Source: a virus. Taken from it: a DNA stretch of 32,459 nt. Below are positions 1 through 6,526 of the stretch, one piece after another. Under the pieces are notes generated by a model, which was given only the letters and a program-made list of their open reading frames with translations, did not search any database and was not told the DNA's origin. The stretch spans positions 1 through 32,459 of the IMG/VR virus record IMGVR_UViG_3300032288_001394; one strand, given 5' to 3'. The stretch's first letter is position 1. Each line of letters opens with the position of its first letter. The position numbers and the translations under genes are program-made.

Positions 1-2
1 AT

Positions 3-1730
3 GCAAACAGATATATCTCAGAGTTCCGTGTTGACTACGCTGGAAACCTAAGAGCCAACAATGCTTATATTTCTGGAACTATTAACGCTACTGGCGGAAA
101 CTTTACCGGCTACATCACCGCTGGAACTCTACGACTAGGTGCAGATGTCAGTTCAACAAATGACGGAATTTGGATTGATGCCAACAACTACTGGTACGAC
201 ACAGGAGTTTTTAAGGTTGGTGGCAGCAGCGCCAACGTGGAGTGGGACGGCAGTGATTTCACCATTACTGGTTCGCTGGTCGCTGGTGTAACTACTGTTA
301 CAGGCTCTCTGACCACGCAAAATGCTGCCTCAGACGGTGGGAAGGTTGTTATCACACCATCAACAGAGTCAGCATCTGATATTAGAATCTACAATAACTA
401 TATTCCACTTTCTGGAGGAACATACTCGCGTACCTCTACTACCGCGAGGATCACAACCTCAACACCTCACTACCTCCCCAGCGGGGGATATGTACGGGTT
501 GTCGGCCTGACAGCACTGGACGACGGAGATCAGGTCTACTTAATCACAGTGCCCGGAAAAGTTGTCACTAATATTGCTCTCTCGTCTGGCACAACATACA
601 CACTTACTACCTCGTCTGCCCACAATTTCTTGACAAACGATTCAGTAACCCTCTCCAACTTTCCATCTCCATATGGTGAGTTCGACGGTACTTTCACAAT
701 CACTGCCGTGCCGACCACTACAACTTTTAGAATTAATCTTGGTGTGACTGGGGATACTGGTGCTGTTGATCCAATGTCTGAAGCGTATGCTCAACTACAG
801 CGGGTTTTTACATACACAACTTCGGCATCGGGTACTGTCGCAACAACAAGTGCCCCTACTGGATCATATGTGACAAGAGAGTATGGTTCTACCGGATACG
901 GTTTTATTGGCACCAGTTCTATTGATGAAAACGTCTATGGACCCCTGCCTGGGTATTATCCAAAATCTCCAACGACCGTCATTGCCTCCCCATCAACCTA
1001 CATAGGAACAACGTCCGCCGGATCGCGATCAAGAATCTACCTATACACAAACGGTTCCGACAGTGCTCTAACAGAAGTAGGCAGTGCTATCACTCTTGAT
1101 GCTAGGTACGTTGAGATTGGGAACTTCTCTTTTAGCAGAGGCTCAATTGTTTTAAATGGCTATGTTGTGTCAAATGATTCTTTTATGGCACTTGGTCCAT
1201 CGTCATTTGTGGGCAACGCCAGTTTTGGAACTGCAAGTTTTAGCACTATAAATGGAACTATTTCATTTACTGGAGATACCACCTTTAATGGTGATTTAAT
1301 CTCTGATAGTAGATTTAGGCTTCCAGCAATTTCCGCTGGTGTTACTGGATTACAAAATGGAGATCTTGCTTTTAATGGTACAACAAATACCATAGAAGTT
1401 GGAATTGGAAGTACTGTTGTTCGCTACCTTCAACCAGTAGTACGAGGAGTTGAATCTGTAAGTCCTAACGCTAGTGGTCTTGATGCAGTACCAACTTATT
1501 ACACAAGTACCGCAAATGGCGGACAGTTGACAAATGCTATTGCAATTACTGGAGCAGTGGTTGATCTATTGAACTCCGGCGGAGCGGTTCGTGCTCAGGT
1601 TCATAATCTGAATCTGGGTCAAGGTGGCGGCAGCCAGACTGGGTCAATTCAAGTCAGGCTAGTTAATACCACTACAGGGTCACCTGTCACAAGCGGTACA
1701 TACGATCTAATGTACGTTGCGTGGGTTTAA
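3..1730 (+). CDS. Phage tail fibre / tail protein, C-terminal part (5' truncated by window edge)
   Basis: The frame is open from base 3 to the TAA at 1728-1730, so about 575 residues of a longer protein are present; the first in-frame GTG (237) is only an internal codon. The first ~80 residues contain motifs such as NAYISGTINATGGNFTG and GIWIDANNYWYDTGVFKVGG, which are typical of the repeat modules of phage tail, central-fibre and host-specificity proteins. The rest is rich in Ser, Thr, Gly and Val with short alternating hydrophobic strands and no cysteine-rich or catalytic motif, as expected for a beta-structured fibre. It is the only structural gene on the plus strand here and probably ends a tail operon lying to the left. 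Its stop overlaps the stop of the convergent WhiB gene inside the palindrome TTTAAA. The exact tail role (baseplate, central fibre or side fibre) cannot be decided. Confidence 0.85.
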   Translation, partial: ANRYISEFRVDYAGNLRANNAYISGTINATGGNFTGYITAGTLRLGADVSSTNDGIWIDANNYWYDTGVFKVGGSSANVEWDGSDFTITGSLVAGVTTVTGSLTTQNAASDGGKVVITPSTESASDIRIYNNYIPLSGGTYSRTSTTARITTSTPHYLPSGGYVRVVGLTALDDGDQVYLITVPGKVVTNIALSSGTTYTLTTSSAHNFLTNDSVTLSNFPSPYGEFDGTFTITAVPTTTTFRINLGVTGDTGAVDPMSEAYAQLQRVFTYTTSASGTVATTSAPTGSYVTREYGSTGYGFIGTSSIDENVYGPLPGYYPKSPTTVIASPSTYIGTTSAGSRSRIYLYTNGSDSALTEVGSAITLDARYVEIGNFSFSRGSIVLNGYVVSNDSFMALGPSSFVGNASFGTASFSTINGTISFTGDTTFNGDLISDSRFRLPAISAGVTGLQNGDLAFNGTTNTIEVGIGSTVVRYLQPVVRGVESVSPNASGLDAVPTYYTSTANGGQLTNAIAITGAVVDLLNSGGAVRAQVHNLNLGQGGGSQTGSIQVRLVNTTTGSPVTSGTYDLMYVAWV

Positions 1731-2194
1731 ACTTCCTTTGCTCTTTGTCGTTCAGCAATGTACGCCAAGACCGCGTTTACACTCGTCCGGCTGCGCCACG
1801 CAAAACCGCACTCGGTGCAGGTCACGATCTTGGCTGTAGTCCAGCGGCCACCACCGGGAACCGGGGCCGTGTCAGTTTCTAACTTAGATGGTCTGGCTGT
1901 GCAGAACGGACAGTTTGGTGGGCGGCGACGCTTGGTCTCTTCGCCCTTGTAGGACACAGACAACGCTCGGCGGATGTCGATCTCGTCGCGACCTCCCCAA
2001 ACACCCCAGATCTGCCGATGCTCTAACGCCCACTGAAGGCACTGGCGGCGGACGGGGCAGCCGTGGCAAAGGTTCTTGGCTTTGTATTTCTCAGAGAAGT
2101 CGGACGAGAAGAACCAGTCTCTTGCCTCGGCATTCTCAGGACTGGCGCATGAGCCGTCCTTCTGCCAATTCAAGTTGTCGGCTGGCTTCCACAT
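1727..2194 (-). CDS. WhiB-type Fe-S transcriptional regulator with extra C-terminal zinc ribbon
   Basis: 155 aa. The N-terminal half is a WhiB/Wbl domain: four cysteines C16, C43, C46, C52 arranged C-x26-C-x2-C-x5-C that would hold a 4Fe-4S cluster, followed by the family signature GVWGG (residues 64-68) and a basic stretch (KRRR). Wbl proteins bind the primary sigma factor and redirect transcription in Actinobacteria; phage copies can repress host whiB genes. Unlike the usual 80-120 aa Wbl proteins, this one continues into a second cysteine set, CPFC (95-98) and CTEC (126-129), which looks like a zinc ribbon. It is the last gene of the minus-strand run. The start is ATG; there is no good Shine-Dalgarno, but TAAGAT lies 7 nt upstream, so a near-leaderless start is possible. 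Confidence 0.92.
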   Translation of the reverse strand: MWKPADNLNWQKDGSCASPENAEARDWFFSSDFSEKYKAKNLCHGCPVRRQCLQWALEHRQIWGVWGGRDEIDIRRALSVSYKGEETKRRRPPNCPFCTARPSKLETDTAPVPGGGRWTTAKIVTCTECGFAWRSRTSVNAVLAYIAERQRAKEV

Positions 2195-2232
2195 GCACTC
2201 TATCTTATCAAGAGAAAAGAAAGAATGCTCTG

Positions 2233-2574
2233 CTACTGAGAGATATAAACCACAGTTATTGCAAAGGGAAACTCAACCATTTCACCGTAGTATGTCTCAC
2301 CATCTGAGTAGCAGATAGTCAACTCTTGGTCGTCTTCTTCTGAAGATCCAGCCCAGACTTGCTCAATACGAACTCCATCAAGAAGTTTGAAGCCATCGGC
2401 TAATGAATCCGCAATCCCGTCTCGCTGCAAAGTGGAAGCCAGTGCTCGGCGGACCACCTCCTCATCGAGAGAGACGTGATCCATTGTGAAGTAGTGGATG
2501 ACTGAGTCTGAGGTCTCCATCCCCGACCCCTCCCACTCCAGCCACAACTGCTCACCACTTCTGGTGTCCTTCAT
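2233..2574 (-). CDS. Hypothetical acidic protein
   Basis: 113 aa, not recognised. The protein is acidic (several runs of Glu/Asp, for example SSEEDDQE) and has no cysteine, membrane segment or obvious motif. It is translationally coupled to the upstream gene by an ATGA overlap (2571-2574), which supports it being real, and it ends 38 nt before the zinc-ribbon WhiB gene. Its position between two WhiB genes and beside a zinc-site protein suggests an early accessory function, but nothing in the sequence names it. Confidence 0.75.
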   Translation of the reverse strand: MKDTRSGEQLWLEWEGSGMETSDSVIHYFTMDHVSLDEEVVRRALASTLQRDGIADSLADGFKLLDGVRIEQVWAGSSEEDDQELTICYSDGETYYGEMVEFPFAITVVYISQ

Positions 2575-2912
2575 CCACAGCCGCCCTCGAAGTCGTCGTC
2601 ATCATCGAATCCGCCAAACAACTCGTCATCGCTGTTGAGGCCAACCATAAAGCCAAAACGTTCCTCTTTCTCCTCTATAGGATACGGAACAATTTCAGGA
2701 TCTCTCAGCACATAGATGCCTACTACGGTCAGTTCTCCACACATGCAGCAGATTTCAACAGACTGAATGCCGACGCTATCTGGCATCCCAACTCCAGCCA
2801 GACGAAGCATGATCCGACCGTTTTCGTCCATGCTTTCAGGTTCCCAGCGGGTATTCTCCACAAGCCAGCACGACTCGCAGATCGCCATTGGCGAGAGAGG
2901 ACTGGCCGACAT
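2571..2912 (-). CDS. Small protein with two CxxC knuckles and an acidic tail
   Basis: 113 aa. Two cysteine pairs, CESC at 12-15 and CCMC at 55-58, could hold a zinc ion as a split ribbon; the intervening region carries a tryptophan-rich segment (W16, W23). The C-terminus is strongly acidic (FDDDDDF) with a Gly/Cys end. Small two-knuckle proteins of this kind are common in actinophage genomes but have no assigned function. The start is well supported: GGAGG sits 6 nt upstream of the ATG in the reverse strand. It is coupled to the following gene by ATGA. Confidence 0.8.
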   Translation of the reverse strand: MSASPLSPMAICESCWLVENTRWEPESMDENGRIMLRLAGVGMPDSVGIQSVEICCMCGELTVVGIYVLRDPEIVPYPIEEKEERFGFMVGLNSDDELFGGFDDDDDFEGGCG

Positions 2913-2930
2913 TCTAACCTCCGAAAGTTG

Positions 2931-3290
2931 TTACTTCATTTTATCGGAGTATTGAAAGGCAGACTGGGGAGTACTAATCACAATTCCTTTGTGCCTTCTG
3001 ATTTCTTTGCGTTGTCCCGGCGTTGTGCCGCCCCAGATCCCGTATGGTTCTCGATAAGTGGCCCAATTCAGGCACTCGGCTATGTGTGGGCAAGTCTTAC
3101 ACACCAAAACTGCTTGATAGTGGTTCTCATCATAGAACGATAATTCTCTCTCGTTCTTCTCATCTTCGGCTAGGTAGTAGAAGTCAATGCCTATCTCGGC
3201 GCATGTTGGAGTCTCAAACTCCCACGGACCTCGGACAGGATAGTCAACAGCGGCAGCGACCTGAGCCACGTCGATTCGAGGAATAATCAT
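2931..3290 (-). CDS. WhiB-type Fe-S transcriptional regulator
   Basis: 119 aa with a standard Wbl layout: C30, C64, C67 and C73 as the 4Fe-4S ligands (CKTC followed by x5-C) and the turn signature YGIWGG (83-88), followed by a basic patch (GQRKEIRRHK) that in the family contacts DNA or the sigma factor. The spacing between the first and second cysteine (33 residues) is a little longer than average. This is a second WhiB in the same transcript, about 0.75 kb upstream of the zinc-ribbon version, and the two share little beyond the core motif. The ATG at 3290 has only a weak ribosome-binding site and follows the preceding gene's stop by 8 nt. Role inferred from family: modulation of host or phage transcription. 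Confidence 0.93.
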   Translation of the reverse strand: MIIPRIDVAQVAAAVDYPVRGPWEFETPTCAEIGIDFYYLAEDEKNERELSFYDENHYQAVLVCKTCPHIAECLNWATYREPYGIWGGTTPGQRKEIRRHKGIVISTPQSAFQYSDKMK

Positions 3291-3298
3291 TAGTCAGA

Positions 3299-3670
3299 TC
3301 AGCCCTGAGCCGCCTTGTAGCCGACTTCGTAGCCGCATCCGGCATATCCAGCAATGTCGATCCATGTGTCTCGCTGGAAGCCGCCGTCACGATTCATGTA
3401 TCGCGCCATTTTGACCGCAATCATTGCCATCGCCACATCCTCGTGCGAGAACTCGTGACCGAAGAGCATCGTCCACAACTTGGCGATCCGATCAAAGTTC
3501 TCCTCAGGACCGCCGTACGACTTGTTGCGGTCACTGCTGATGATTGTGGCAGCCTCACGAAGAGCCTCGACTCGAAGTTCTACTGTCAGGTTCTCTTCTA
3601 CCTTTTTCCCTGACTGTGCTGGCAGAGTGGGAGAGCCGGAAGATTCTAGTGTTGGTGTGCTATCGGACAT
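3299..3670 (-). CDS. DUF6378-like phage protein
   Basis: 123 aa. After a low-complexity, Ser/Pro/Thr-rich N-terminus (about 35 residues) comes a conserved block with SSDRNKSYGGPEENF (about 46-60), IAKLW and the end segment DTWIDIAGYAGCGYEVG. This pattern (DR-x4-YG-xPE-xNF-x3-A-xLW ... D-x-W-xDxAGYA) matches the family I know as DUF6378, common in actinophages and some bacteria; no biochemical function is established. The helical make-up resembles MazG-like nucleotide-pyrophosphatase helices, but I see no complete MazG metal-binding motif. It overlaps the upstream gene by 11 nt. Confidence 0.85.
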   Translation of the reverse strand: MSDSTPTLESSGSPTLPAQSGKKVEENLTVELRVEALREAATIISSDRNKSYGGPEENFDRIAKLWTMLFGHEFSHEDVAMAMIAVKMARYMNRDGGFQRDTWIDIAGYAGCGYEVGYKAAQG

Positions 3671-3875
3671 TCTTCAACCTCGCTGTCATTTCGGCGGCAT
3701 AGGACATATCGCTGTTGATCGGTTCGTTCTCGGAGATATCAAGTTCAATGCTGACTCGATCTAACACCTGATCGGGATCAATATCAAGTAGCCGTGAGAT
3801 CAAGATCTTTGACTGCTCTAAAATTTCATCGTAGGAGTCTGCTTCAACGTGAAATCTGATCGTTGCGGTAACCAT
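3660..3875 (-). CDS. Hypothetical small protein
   Basis: 71 aa, unrecognised. The predicted pattern is a beta strand (TATIRFHVEA), a helix (YDEILEQSKILISRLL) and a second strand (DRVSIELDIS), resembling a small ferredoxin-like alpha/beta fold. There are no cysteines and no membrane segment. It starts with ATG overlapping the TGA of the upstream gene by one base (3875) and overlaps the DUF6378-like gene by 11 nt, so it sits within a coupled run. Function unknown. Confidence 0.75.
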   Translation of the reverse strand: MVTATIRFHVEADSYDEILEQSKILISRLLDIDPDQVLDRVSIELDISENEPINSDMSYAAEMTARLKNVR

Positions 3876-4159
3876 CAGACAGCCTTCTCAAGTTTGTAGT
3901 ATGGGTACCTTGATGCAGTTAACTTTGGCTTCCTATCATCAGTTGACTTCACAATGATGTCTCCGCCTGAAACCTCAATTACGACTCCCACCCTCCCGTT
4001 GTGCATAGCCTTCCCCGCTTCTGATAAGAAGGCATCTTCCAAAACTCGCACTGTATCTCCCTCAAATATCTGACCGGGATAGGCTGGAATCCAGCGAATG
4101 AAAGAGTTTTGTGGCATGAAGAAATCGTAGATCAATTTGATCTCCACTGCCTGTTCCAT
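3875..4159 (-). CDS. Hypothetical protein with SH3/KOW-like barrel pattern
   Basis: 94 aa. The middle of the protein reads GDTVRVLEDAF then NGRVGVVIEVSGGDIIVKS, the strand-turn-strand pattern of an SH3-like or KOW-type barrel, as seen in small phage and ribosome-associated proteins. No catalytic motif is visible. It follows a strong hairpin (4181-4204) that separates it from the ssDNA-binding protein gene, so its expression could be set by read-through. The first ATG (4159) is used here; the internal Met15 would remove the poorly conserved N-terminus. The fold assignment is an inference. Confidence 0.72.
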   Translation of the reverse strand: MEQAVEIKLIYDFFMPQNSFIRWIPAYPGQIFEGDTVRVLEDAFLSEAGKAMHNGRVGVVIEVSGGDIIVKSTDDRKPKLTASRYPYYKLEKAV

Positions 4160-4180
4160 GACTTTCTGGACTTACAGGAA

Positions 4181-4204
4181 CGCCGTCCAGAAAACTGGAC
4201 GGCG
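4181..4204 (-). terminator. Perfect 10-bp hairpin between SSB-like and downstream genes
   Basis: CGCCGTCCAG-AAAA-CTGGACGGCG forms a perfect 10-bp, GC-rich stem with a 4-nt loop in the 65-nt gap between two minus-strand genes. In the minus direction the stem is followed by TTCCTGTAAG, which lacks a proper U-run. It may therefore be a weak terminator, an attenuator or a transcript-processing or stability element rather than a full stop. Confidence 0.55.
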
Positions 4205-4224
4205 AACCTGCAAAACCAGCCTGT

Positions 4225-4776
4225 TTAGAACGGAGGCTGCGGAACTGGAGCGTCGGACCATGCACTGGCTGGAGCCGGTGCAGGAGCCGGTGCAGGGGCC
4301 GGTGCGGGAGCAGGAGCCGGTGCAGGGGCAGCCGCTGCCGGAGCCGGAGACGCGCCCGTAGCGCCCTGAAGCGGGTAGTAGTTCTTGATCTCGTTCCGCT
4401 TCTGACCCTGCCAAGTACGCGACCCGATCTGACCACGGAACGAGCGACCACGAAGAGCCTGCTCGATCTGTGCGTTAGAGGGCTGCTGGACGAAGAACTC
4501 TCGGGTAAGACCAAGAGCGGCCATCTTGCGGAAGAAGATGCTGAGTGCATTTGAGTTCTCGGGGGAGACAACGAGGTTGTCCCAAACCAGACGCTTCGCG
4601 TGTGGGCCGGACTGAACCTGCGCCTTCACCTTGAACATCGCCTTACCGGACTGCGACACAGTCGCTGTAGCCTCGGTAATGGTGAGGTCGTAGTCGCCGT
4701 CAGGAAGCGGCTCGTACGAGTTGTTTGCGGACTCTCCCGCGTCTTTGATTAGATCGTTCCAGTTGAGCGTACTCAT
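4225..4776 (-). CDS. ssDNA-binding protein-like (DUF669-type)
   Basis: 183 aa. Residues 1-135 look like the DUF669 / phage SSB-like OB fold: an LPDGDYDLTI entry strand, a long amphipathic section KAMFKVKAQV and a region with aromatic residues (FFRKMAALGL, REFFVQQ) and basic strands (RGRSFRGQIG). Residues 144-171 are an almost uninterrupted Pro-Ala repeat, then a short tail ending in PPF. In bacterial SSB a flexible linker ends in an acidic tip closing in PF; here the tip carries only one Asp, so the partner contact may differ. It is coupled to the Sak4-like ATPase upstream through a one-base TAATG overlap, and sits among replication and recombination genes, which supports a role in coating ssDNA. 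Confidence 0.8.
   Translation of the reverse strand: MSTLNWNDLIKDAGESANNSYEPLPDGDYDLTITEATATVSQSGKAMFKVKAQVQSGPHAKRLVWDNLVVSPENSNALSIFFRKMAALGLTREFFVQQPSNAQIEQALRGRSFRGQIGSRTWQGQKRNEIKNYYPLQGATGASPAPAAAAPAPAPAPAPAPAPAPAPAPASAWSDAPVPQPPF
4263..4345. repeat. Pro-Ala coding repeat in the SSB-like gene
   Basis: Tandem degenerate copies of GCCGGTGCAGGA and close variants (read on the plus strand) encode the Pro-Ala linker of the ssDNA-binding protein on the minus strand. The unit is 6 or 12 bp with third-base variation. The tract can slip, so its length may vary between related phages. Confidence 0.8.
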
Positions 4777-5609
4777 TAAAATACCTCTGCCTTCTTGGCT
4801 GGTTTCTTGTCATACGGTGCTTCGTTGTCACCAAGTACTGCTGGTGCTGCCTGCGTCGGCCCCGAAGAAGGACCGAAGATGATGTCAAGCATTCTCTCTA
4901 CGGAGAGATTCTGCTGCTCAACAATTGCTCCTAGCCGACCTTGAACACGTTCCCCTGCTTCGTACTTGTTGGTTCGCTCAACGTACATGCGTCGAACCCT
5001 GTAGGGGGGTTGCATTGGATCGGGGTTCGGTACTTCCTCCACGGCAACAGCACCGAGGATATCGTAGAAGTACGGAGCCTGAATCGCCAACTGACCCTGA
5101 AGGTACGGCTTGTAGATGCCGTCCTGCGTAGTCCTCGCCATTGCGGTGAGGACCACAGCCTCCAGCGGAGTTGTTGGGTGCATGGTGAGATCGCGAAGAT
5201 CGCGAAGTAGACCGCCCATGTGACGAAGAAGTTCGCCCCACTGCTGCATCTTCATCGCTTCTGAACCAGCGATCTGGTCCATGCACTTGACCTGCAACTC
5301 AGAGATCGAGTCGATGATTAGACTCTTGAACTGATGCCTACCAGTCTGTAGCCACTGGTATGCCTTCAGCACGGTGTCGTAGTCACGAACAGTAACTACG
5401 ACGGTATCCCATGTCCCATCGGCCACGGGCGGTTCCTCACGAAGTGGATCCCAATACTTGACGACGATGGGGAGGAAGCGGTGTCCGCCCTCCACATCGA
5501 GCATAAGTCGGGGATACGGTGCCGTGACAGCAAAGGTTGATTTACCAACCTTTGACTCTCCGTACACCATCACCGTGAGGGAGCGCTGAACTACATTGCT
5601 CATCGTCAC
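4776..5609 (-). CDS. Sak4-like RecA-fold ATPase (AAA_24 type)
   Basis: 277 aa. The P-loop GESKVGKST (17-25) with K23, the Walker B strand SLIIDS (96-101) with D100, and the DVEGG segment near residue 38 are the layout of the Sak4/AAA_24 family, a short single-core RecA relative used by phages for single-strand annealing and homologous recombination. The C-terminal ~30 residues are Pro/Ala/Lys-rich and probably disordered. The gene lies in an unbroken coupled chain: it overlaps the nuclease gene by ATGA (5606-5609) and the SSB-like gene by one base, the usual Sak4-SSB pairing. It likely acts with the SSB and the RecB-like nuclease in recombination-dependent replication. Confidence 0.87.
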   Translation of the reverse strand: MTMSNVVQRSLTVMVYGESKVGKSTFAVTAPYPRLMLDVEGGHRFLPIVVKYWDPLREEPPVADGTWDTVVVTVRDYDTVLKAYQWLQTGRHQFKSLIIDSISELQVKCMDQIAGSEAMKMQQWGELLRHMGGLLRDLRDLTMHPTTPLEAVVLTAMARTTQDGIYKPYLQGQLAIQAPYFYDILGAVAVEEVPNPDPMQPPYRVRRMYVERTNKYEAGERVQGRLGAIVEQQNLSVERMLDIIFGPSSGPTQAAPAVLGDNEAPYDKKPAKKAEVF

Positions 5610-6526
5610 TCACTTCCCTTTGCTTCTTTGTTGTAGTAGTCGTAGGGGTCTCCCTCTACGAACATATCGAAAAGAGCCTCTTCCGCCGCAGATCCATCAT
5701 CAAAGAGTTGACATACGGTAAAGAATTGGCACTTCCACTTGCAGTCCCGAGTCGGTCGTGGGTACGCCACAAAAGTGTGTGCTTCACCCTCGTCCAGAGA
5801 CTTTCGGACTCGCATCAGATCCGCAATGGTTCCGTGAATGCGATTCCAGAATGACCGCAGCGCGAACACGTTGTGCCGAACTGTGATCTGATCGTAGAAC
5901 GGTGGCTTGGCAGCCGCCGTCCTCCGAACCTTCTTGAGCATCGTGAAGATGCCACCCTCGACTCGTTCGCTCTCGTCTGACTTAGTCGATTCGAGAAGCA
6001 TATAGGTGAGGATCTGCTCGTTCATCGGTGCCAGATTGGCAAAGTCAGAAAGACTTCCACCAACCGTCTTGAAGTCGCGGAACAAGCGCACACCGTCGGC
6101 CTTCCGACGCACGCGCATGTCCAACTTGCCGGTGAGTTCCACCTCGCCATTGAACAGCGAGGCAGTGATCTGCTCTTCTGTAGAGATCATCTCAAGTTCG
6201 GCGTCAATACCATTCTCTTCAACCCACTCAAGGTAGCCCTCAAGCATGACGCGCCCAAGTTCTGCCTCTTTCTCAAGGTTCTCCATGCCGAACATCTGGT
6301 CTGCAACGTTCATGCGATCTACTTCGACCAGATCCGAATACGCCTTGAGTAGAGGAACTCCCGCTGAGTAATACTGGTCAAGAGCCTCGTGTACGCGAGA
6401 ACCAAGCGCCAACGCTCCGGTTGTCTCCTTGTACTTGGGCTGTAGACGACGGTAGTAGGTCAACCACCAGCGACGACGGCAGTCCTTGAACGTCTGGATC
6501 TCAGAGTTAGAGAGTCTGATTGTCAT
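5606..6526 (-). CDS. RecB/Cas4-like PD-(D/E)XK nuclease with Fe-S cluster
   Basis: 306 aa. The protein starts with LSNSEIQTFKDCRRRWWL, the entry helix with the first cluster cysteine (C16), then GSRVHEAL (42-49), the nuclease core GKLDMRV (D136), RDFKT (D151, K153) and the QxxxY motif (Q171, Y175). Three more cysteines, C262, C266 and C272, close a 4Fe-4S cluster in the Cas4/AddB pattern. Such proteins resect DNA ends 5'-3' to feed recombination. There are no CRISPR repeats or other cas genes nearby, so a role in phage recombination with the adjacent Sak4 and SSB-like proteins is far more likely than CRISPR adaptation. It is coupled by ATGA to the SNF2 helicase upstream. Confidence 0.92.
   Translation of the reverse strand: MTIRLSNSEIQTFKDCRRRWWLTYYRRLQPKYKETTGALALGSRVHEALDQYYSAGVPLLKAYSDLVEVDRMNVADQMFGMENLEKEAELGRVMLEGYLEWVEENGIDAELEMISTEEQITASLFNGEVELTGKLDMRVRRKADGVRLFRDFKTVGGSLSDFANLAPMNEQILTYMLLESTKSDESERVEGGIFTMLKKVRRTAAAKPPFYDQITVRHNVFALRSFWNRIHGTIADLMRVRKSLDEGEAHTFVAYPRPTRDCKWKCQFFTVCQLFDDGSAAEEALFDMFVEGDPYDYYNKEAKGSE

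Noticed and set aside
237-1730. GTG at 237 as the start of the tail gene
   Set aside because: The frame is open and clearly coding back to base 3 with tail-type motifs, so the gene begins before the window.
4172-4571. Overlapping ORFs rich in Arg/Leu/Pro or Gly/Ser/Cys opposite or out of frame with the SSB-like gene
   Set aside because: They arise from the Pro-Ala repeat read in other frames and lack ribosome-binding sites and domain patterns.
5606-6526. Cas4-like nuclease as evidence of a CRISPR system
   Set aside because: No repeat-spacer array and no other cas gene in the window; coupling to Sak4 and SSB-like genes explains it as a recombination nuclease.
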